Shown here one piece after another: positions 6,051 through 10,492 of a DNA stretch of 10,492 nt (positions are counted from its first letter, which is position 1; every line of letters begins with the position of its first letter). The translations under genes were made by a program, and so were the position numbers. The DNA lies in contig CANJOX010000084.1 of NCBI GenBank assembly GCA_947475795.1, positions 1 to 10,492 of the forward strand. Direction: 5' to 3'. This stretch comes from Gemmatimonadota bacterium. GTDB lineage: Bacteria > Gemmatimonadota > Gemmatimonadetes > Gemmatimonadales > Gemmatimonadaceae. The notes below the pieces were generated by a model. The model had not been told where the DNA came from. It saw only the letters and a program-made list of their open reading frames with translations, and did no database searches.

Positions 6051-6662
6051 ATGGATCCGAAAAAGACTGCGCTCATTCTCGTTGGCTTTCAGAACGACTA
6101 CTTCGCGCAGGACGGCATTCTCCGCGGCGTCGTGGAAGAGCCGAATCGTGTCGACACCGTGCTGGCCAACGCGCTGCAGTTCGTGGACGCGATGAAGGAC
6201 ACCGACATGACGGTCATCTCCACGCCGATCGTGCTCGAGCCCGACTACCGCGCGATGGCCAGCCCGGTCGGCATTCTCTATGCCATGAAGACGTCCGGCG
6301 CGTTCAAGGCGGGCACCACGGGCGCCGACACGATTCCGGAACTGCTCGCCTTCGGCGACCGGGTGCAGTACGTCACCGGCAAGGTGGGCTTCAACGCCTT
6401 CTCGAACACCTCGCTCGACGAGACCCTGCGCGAGCGCGGGATCGAGAACGTGCTCGTGTGCGGCATGGTGACGTCGCTGTGCATCGACTCCACCGGCCGT
6501 GCGGCGTACGAGCGCGGATACAGCGTCACGGTGGTGTCCGACTGTTCCTCGTCGCGCACGCCGGCCGAGCAGGACTTCTTCTGTAGCAGTGTCTTCCCGC
6601 TGTATGCCGGCGTGGCGACCAGCACGGAACTCGTGCAGGCCATGCAGGGCGTCTCGGCCTGA
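6051..6662 (+). CDS. Isochorismatase-fold cysteine hydrolase family protein with altered active site
   Basis: A 203-residue cytoplasmic protein of the isochorismatase/nicotinamidase-like superfamily, whose active members use an Asp-Lys-Cys triad to hydrolyse amides or vinyl ethers. Seen: the first-strand motif ALILVGFQNDYF at 7-18, the lysine region GKVGFNAFSNTSL at 110-122 with Lys111, and the nucleophile region VCGMVTSLCIDSTGRAAYERGY at 136-157 (Cys144 after the usual turn), then VVSDCSSSRTP at 161-171. The 33-residue Lys-Cys spacing equals that recalled for N-carbamoylsarcosine amidohydrolase. Odd: the usual motif is V-D-x-Q-N-D-F, but here the first Asp is Gly12 (codon GGC at 6084-6086), so the general base is missing. 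The D-x-H metal site of nicotinamidases is also absent. It therefore may be a divergent enzyme using Asp16 or another residue, or a binding protein. The start fits the family's N-terminus. It lies 11 bp before the kinase gene and is probably co-transcribed. Substrate unknown. Confidence 0.88.
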   Translation: MDPKKTALILVGFQNDYFAQDGILRGVVEEPNRVDTVLANALQFVDAMKDTDMTVISTPIVLEPDYRAMASPVGILYAMKTSGAFKAGTTGADTIPELLAFGDRVQYVTGKVGFNAFSNTSLDETLRERGIENVLVCGMVTSLCIDSTGRAAYERGYSVTVVSDCSSSRTPAEQDFFCSSVFPLYAGVATSTELVQAMQGVSA

Positions 6663-6673
6663 CCTCACGGCCT

Positions 6674-8638
6674 ATGATTTCCCCACGCGTCAACGGCGAT
6701 CAGCTGCTGACGACCGATCTGCATGTCGAGGCGACGTACCGGCTCACCGAGGCGCTGGTCGAGGCCGAGGCCCGGATGCGACGTCGTGTCGAACTGCTGA
6801 CCGACGTCGTGTTCGAGACCGATGCCGCCGGTGGCATCGTCTTCCTGAACGGCGCGTGGGCGAAGGCGATGCTGCAGCCGGTCACCGAGTGCCTCGGGCG
6901 CCGTCTGGTGGAGTTCGCCCACCCGGAAGACGTCCCCGCAATGCTGCAGCTGTTCGCCACGGCCACCGCTGGTGGGACGGAGCCGGAGCGGCCGTTGGTA
7001 CGCATTGCCCGTGCCGATCGCGGTCTCCTGTGGATGGAGCTGTCGGTGGCGCCGCTGCCGGGCGGTGGCGCGGTGGGCGTGCTGCACGACGTGACCCGGC
7101 AAAAGCGGGCGCAGGACGAGCTCGCCAAGGTGTCGCTGGTGGCGAGCTTCACCGAGAACCTGGTCGTCATCACCGACGCCAGTGGCCGCACGGAGTGGGT
7201 GAACCGGGCATTCGTCGAGCGCACCGGTTTCGCGCTCGAGGAGATGATCGGCCAGAAGCCGGGGCGTCTGTTGCAGGGGGCTGAATCGGATCCGGTGGTG
7301 GTGGGTAACATCGGCGCGGCGTTACGTGAGGGGCGGTCCATCCGGACGGAACTCACCAACTACACGAAGACCGGCGAGCCGTACTGGGTGCAGTTGCAGA
7401 TCACGCCCATCCGGAATGCCGCCGGCGAGATCGAGCAGTACGTGTCGGTGCAGAGCGATGCCTCCGACCGGCACCGGGCCGAGCTGGAAATCCGTGCGTT
7501 GAACGCCGGGCTGGAGAAGCGCGTGCAGGAACGCGCCTTGCAGCTTGCCCAGTTCAAGTCGGCGTTGGACCGGCACGGGCTGGTGTTGATCAGCGATGCG
7601 CGCGGCGTGATTACCTACGTGAACGACCGCGTCTGTGAGATCACGGGGTTCACGCGCGAGGCGTTGCTCGGGGGGACGCACCGTCTGCTGAATTCCGGCC
7701 ATCATCCAGCGTCGTTCTTCAGCGAGCTCTGGGCCACGATCGCGGCCGGGCACGTGTGGCACGGGGAGATCTGCAACCGTACCCGGGGCGGCGCGCCGCT
7801 GTGGGTGGACACGACGATCGTGCCGTTTCTGGACGAGGCCGGCGTGCCCGATCAGTACATCAGCATCCAGACTGATGTGACCGAACGCCGGATCGCCGAG
7901 GAGCGCGTGACGCAGCTGTACCGCGAGGTCGAGGCCGGCGGTGCGCAGCTCCGTGAAGCCAACCGCGAGTTGGAGTCGTTCGCCTATTCGGTGTCACACG
8001 ATCTGCGCGCGCCGTTGCGGCACATTCACGGCTATCTCGACATGCTGCGGCGCGCCACGGCCGGGCAGCTCTCCGAGAAGGCGGAGCGCTATGTGCAGAC
8101 GGCGGCCAACGCGAGCGTCCAGATGGGGCAGCTCATCGACGATCTGCTGGCGTTCTCGCGCATGGGGCAGGCGGAGATGCATCTGGAGCGCGTGGATCTG
8201 GATGGGCTCGTGCACGAGGTCGTGGCGGGACTCGCGCCCGACGATGCCGCGCGCGTGCAGTGGGACATCGCACCGCTGCCGCATGTGGCGGGGGATGCGG
8301 CCATGCTGCGGCAGGTGCTGGCGAACCTGATCGGCAACGCCGTGAAGTACTCGGGGAAGCGCGAGGTGGCGCAGGTCACGATTGCGCCGGCGGGGGCAGA
8401 AGACGGTCGCATGGTGTTCGCGGTGCGCGACAACGGCGCCGGGTTCGACATGGCGTACGCCGACAAGTTGTTCGGTGTGTTCCAGCGCCTGCACCACGAG
8501 AACGAATTCGAGGGCACCGGCATCGGCCTCGCCATCGTACGCCGCATCCTGGTGCGGCACGGTGGGCGGATCTGGGCGGAGTCGGCCCCCGATCAGGGCG
8601 CGACGTTCTACTTCACGCTTGCGCTGGCGGGGGGCTGA
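6674..8638 (+). CDS. Soluble histidine kinase with three PAS domains
   Basis: A 654-residue sensor kinase that should autophosphorylate on His and pass the phosphate to a receiver, probably that of the next gene. Seen: PAS1 at about 38-146, PAS2 at about 155-268 and PAS3 at about 293-405, each ending in a D-x-(T/S)-x-(R/K) type signature (HDVTRQK, SDASDRH, TDVTERR). A short coiled coil lies at about 265-296. The HisKA H-box SYSV-SHDLRAPLRHI sits around phospho-acceptor His442 (CAC at 7997-7999). The ATP-binding domain has the N-box NLIGNAVKYS at 551-560, DNGAGF at 586-591 and EGTGIGLAI at 613-621. No transmembrane segment is present, so it senses a cytoplasmic signal. The H-box and C-terminal form resemble kinases that pair with Rcp1-type regulators (phytochrome-like kinases). 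PAS2 resembles LOV domains around GQKPGRLLQGAESDP but lacks the photoactive Cys. The ATG at 6674 is 11 bp after the hydrolase stop; its ribosome binding site is not evident. Ligands of the PAS domains are unknown. Confidence 0.95.
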   Translation: MISPRVNGDQLLTTDLHVEATYRLTEALVEAEARMRRRVELLTDVVFETDAAGGIVFLNGAWAKAMLQPVTECLGRRLVEFAHPEDVPAMLQLFATATAGGTEPERPLVRIARADRGLLWMELSVAPLPGGGAVGVLHDVTRQKRAQDELAKVSLVASFTENLVVITDASGRTEWVNRAFVERTGFALEEMIGQKPGRLLQGAESDPVVVGNIGAALREGRSIRTELTNYTKTGEPYWVQLQITPIRNAAGEIEQYVSVQSDASDRHRAELEIRALNAGLEKRVQERALQLAQFKSALDRHGLVLISDARGVITYVNDRVCEITGFTREALLGGTHRLLNSGHHPASFFSELWATIAAGHVWHGEICNRTRGGAPLWVDTTIVPFLDEAGVPDQYISIQTDVTERRIAEERVTQLYREVEAGGAQLREANRELESFAYSVSHDLRAPLRHIHGYLDMLRRATAGQLSEKAERYVQTAANASVQMGQLIDDLLAFSRMGQAEMHLERVDLDGLVHEVVAGLAPDDAARVQWDIAPLPHVAGDAAMLRQVLANLIGNAVKYSGKREVAQVTIAPAGAEDGRMVFAVRDNGAGFDMAYADKLFGVFQRLHHENEFEGTGIGLAIVRRILVRHGGRIWAESAPDQGATFYFTLALAGG

Positions 8639-8641
8639 CGG

Positions 8642-9100
8642 ATGCCCACCGTGACGGCCGCCGAGCGTCCCATCCTGCTCGTCGAGGACAGCGCGCGCGA
8701 TGCGGAGCTCTTGCTCGACGCGCTCGACGGCGATCTCGACGCGGGGCGCATCGTGCACGTGCGCGACGGCGTCGAGGCGCTCGCCTTTCTGCGCCGCGAG
8801 GGCGCCTTTGCGGCGCGCGTTGGCCCGCAGCCGGCGCTGATCCTGCTCGACCTCAAGATGCCGCGCATGAACGGTATGGAACTGCTCGCCGTGGTGAAAG
8901 CCGACGAGACGCTGCGGCAGATCCCCGTGGTACTCATGACCTCGTCGCAGCAGGATCAGGACCTGTCCGCGGCGTACCGGCTCGGCGTGAACGCGTATGT
9001 GCGGAAGCCGCTGGAGTTCGACGCCTTCATCCGGACGGCACGCCATGTCATCGTATTCTGGGCAACATTGAATCTCCTCCCCACTCTGGACCCGGAATGA
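8642..9100 (+). CDS. Single-domain response regulator, Rcp1-type
   Basis: A 152-residue receiver domain with no output domain, expected to accept phosphate from a histidine kinase and act by protein contact or as a phosphorelay intermediate. Seen: the acidic pair Glu15-Asp16 in ILLVEDSARDAELL; phospho-acceptor Asp70 in ILLDLKMPRMNGMELL (GAC at 8849-8851); Thr100 in VLMTSS; and Lys122 in YVRKPLEF. The alpha-5 end, FDAFIRTARHVIVFWATLN, has the Trp-containing tail typical of Rcp1-like regulators that pair with phytochrome-type kinases. The gene starts three bases after the kinase stop, with a G-run (8631-8634) as a possible ribosome binding site, and its stop overlaps the next gene's ATG as ATGA. 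The partner is therefore very probably the three-PAS kinase. All residues needed for phosphorylation are present. Confidence 0.95.
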   Translation: MPTVTAAERPILLVEDSARDAELLLDALDGDLDAGRIVHVRDGVEALAFLRREGAFAARVGPQPALILLDLKMPRMNGMELLAVVKADETLRQIPVVLMTSSQQDQDLSAAYRLGVNAYVRKPLEFDAFIRTARHVIVFWATLNLLPTLDPE

Positions 9101-10492
9101 CCCTCGCGACCACTCCGCCGCGGACCGTCCGGCTCCTGCATCTCGAGGACAGCGCGCGCGACGTCCAGTACATCGAGGACCTGCTGGCCGAGGAGGGGCT
9201 GGTCTGCCAGATCACGCAGGTCGCCCGCCGCGCCCCGTTCGAGGCCGCGCTGCGCGCGCAGTCGTTCGATGTCGTGATCTGTGACTACTCGCTCCCCGAT
9301 CTCGACGGACTGAGCGCGCTGCGTCTCGTGCGTGCGATCTCCGCCGACACGCCCGTGATCATCGTGTCGGGGTCGATCGATTCGCTCTCCGCCGTGCAGT
9401 GCCTCCGGGAAGGCGCGACCGACCTGCTGCTCAAGAATCGGCTCGAGCGTCTGCCGTCGGCCGTCAACCGCGCACTCGATGAACGCGAACGGCGGGCCCG
9501 GCTGCGCGAAGTCGAGGAGCGCTTTCAGCAGTTGGCCGACCAGAGCCCGACCGGTTTCTGGTTCGTCGCCGCCGATGCGACGCGGGTGGAGTACGTCAGC
9601 CACGCGGTGGAGACACTCTGGGGGGAGCGCGCCGCGGTGCTCACGCAGGAAGCCGGCGCCTTCCTCGCGTGCGTGCACGACGACGACCGCCCGCGCGTCA
9701 CGGCCGCGTGGGAGAGCTGGGTGCGTGGTGAGGCTGCCGCCTTTGACGAGGAGCTGCGCCTGCGCACGTCGGGCGACAGCCCGCGGTGGCTGCATCACTC
9801 CGGGACACGGCTCACCGACACTACGGGGCGGGTGACGCGGCTGTGCTGCATTACGCAGGACATCACGGAACGCAAGGCGATGGAGGCGCGCATGCAGCAC
9901 ACGCAGCGCCTCGAAGCCGTGGGGCGCCTGGCCGGCGGCATCGCGCACGATTTCAACACGCTGCTCACGGTGATCACGGCCACCTCCGAGCTGGCGCTCT
10001 CGCGCATGGATCCCGAAGACCCGCTGCTGGCGGATCTGCTGGAAATCCGGTCGGCCGGCGAGCGCGGGGCGGGGCTCGTGGCCCAGCTGATTGCGTTCAG
10101 CCGTCAGCAGATCATGCGTCCGCGCGTGATCGATCCCGTGGAGTTGATGCGCAATCTGGAGCGCATGCTGCAGCGGCTCATCGGCGCCCACATCCGCTTT
10201 GAACTGCACCTGCCCACCGACCGGGTCTTTATCCGGGTCGATCCCGGGCAGCTGGAGCAGGTGCTGGTGAATCTGGTCGTCAATGCACGCGATGCGATGC
10301 GCGGCGGTGGCGTGCTGGCCGTATCGCTTGACGTCATGAAACCGGATGCGGACCTGGCCGACAAATTCGGCGGTCCGGGGGCGTCGTGCGTGCAGATCAC
10401 GGTGCGTGATTCCGGGGTTGGCATGCCGGTGGACGTGCAGCGCCGGGTGTTCGAGCCCTTCTTCACCACCAAGGTGACTGAAGGGGGGACGG
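9097..10492 (+). CDS. REC-PAS-histidine kinase (3' end outside window)
   Basis: The first 465 residues of a kinase with an N-terminal receiver. Seen: the receiver at about 10-130 with Glu17-Asp18, phospho-acceptor Asp63 in ICDYSLPDLDGLSALRL (GAC at 9283-9285), VSGSI at 90-94 and Lys113 in LLLKNRL. A helical linker at about 128-145 leads to a PAS domain at about 140-260 ending in QDITERK. The phospho-acceptor His284 sits in AGGIAHDFNTLLTVI (CAC at 9946-9948); the family more often has HDFNNLL. The N-box is NLVVNARDAM at 392-401 and the G1 box DSGVGM at 438-443. FEPFFTTK at 452-459 then leads into a G2 box cut at GGT by the window edge. The remaining 20-30 residues of the ATPase domain, and perhaps a second C-terminal receiver, lie outside. 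The ATG overlaps the regulator's stop codon (ATGA), so the two are translationally coupled. It is likely a relay step that reads the phosphorylation state of the preceding proteins. Confidence 0.93.
   Translation, partial: MTLATTPPRTVRLLHLEDSARDVQYIEDLLAEEGLVCQITQVARRAPFEAALRAQSFDVVICDYSLPDLDGLSALRLVRAISADTPVIIVSGSIDSLSAVQCLREGATDLLLKNRLERLPSAVNRALDERERRARLREVEERFQQLADQSPTGFWFVAADATRVEYVSHAVETLWGERAAVLTQEAGAFLACVHDDDRPRVTAAWESWVRGEAAAFDEELRLRTSGDSPRWLHHSGTRLTDTTGRVTRLCCITQDITERKAMEARMQHTQRLEAVGRLAGGIAHDFNTLLTVITATSELALSRMDPEDPLLADLLEIRSAGERGAGLVAQLIAFSRQQIMRPRVIDPVELMRNLERMLQRLIGAHIRFELHLPTDRVFIRVDPGQLEQVLVNLVVNARDAMRGGGVLAVSLDVMKPDADLADKFGGPGASCVQITVRDSGVGMPVDVQRRVFEPFFTTKVTEGGT

Noticed and set aside
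5932..6195. An 87-codon open frame in the gap before the hydrolase gene
   Set aside because: More than half overlaps the hydrolase gene in another frame; the Ser/Arg-rich product has no motif and no ribosome binding site.
8956..10209. A 417-codon open frame on the minus strand
   Set aside because: It lies antisense to the response regulator and the REC-PAS kinase, which carry all their expected motifs. Composition is typical of a shadow frame.

Overview
This is a dense, high-GC stretch of bacterial chromosome with strong GC bias at third codon positions. Ten protein genes and one strong terminator can be supported. No RNA gene, mobile element, CRISPR array, phage gene or pseudogene was seen. 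The organism is best guessed as a member of the Gemmatimonadota (Gemmatimonas-like). The grounds are the high GC, a secreted propeller-like protein with the 'GREGSGPGEY' type motif that is common in that phylum, a cytochrome c lipoprotein, and start codons that mostly lack a clear Shine-Dalgarno sequence. This taxonomic guess is inference.

Left part (1-3282): the window opens inside a large RND-family efflux permease gene, which lacks roughly its first 60-75 codons. Its TM4 carries Gln-Asn where classical RND pumps carry the proton-relay Asp pair. A small c-type cytochrome lipoprotein gene runs convergently against it, 26 bp away. Middle part (3283-5849): the cytochrome gene diverges from a 3-hydroxyisobutyrate-dehydrogenase-like reductase. 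That is followed by a secreted beta-propeller-like protein and a 60-residue very hydrophobic protein, and the block ends with a 16-bp-stem hairpin terminator. TATC-type possible -10 elements stand close to the starts of these three genes, one of them so close that a leaderless mRNA is plausible.

Right part (5850-10492): after about 200 bp without a gene comes a same-strand run of four tightly packed genes. They are an isochorismatase-fold protein whose usual catalytic Asp is Gly, a soluble three-PAS histidine kinase, a stand-alone Rcp1-type response regulator, and a REC-PAS-histidine kinase cut by the window end. The spacings (11 bp, 3 bp, then an ATGA overlap) indicate one transcription unit. 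Together the last three look like a multi-step phosphorelay with no DNA-binding or enzymatic output domain inside the window. Input would come through the PAS domains and output would go through phosphotransfer to a partner elsewhere.

Nothing here is clearly a new defence, mobile or biosynthetic system. The most notable points are the two enzymes or transporters with altered catalytic signatures, the small membrane protein unit, and the output-less signalling cluster.
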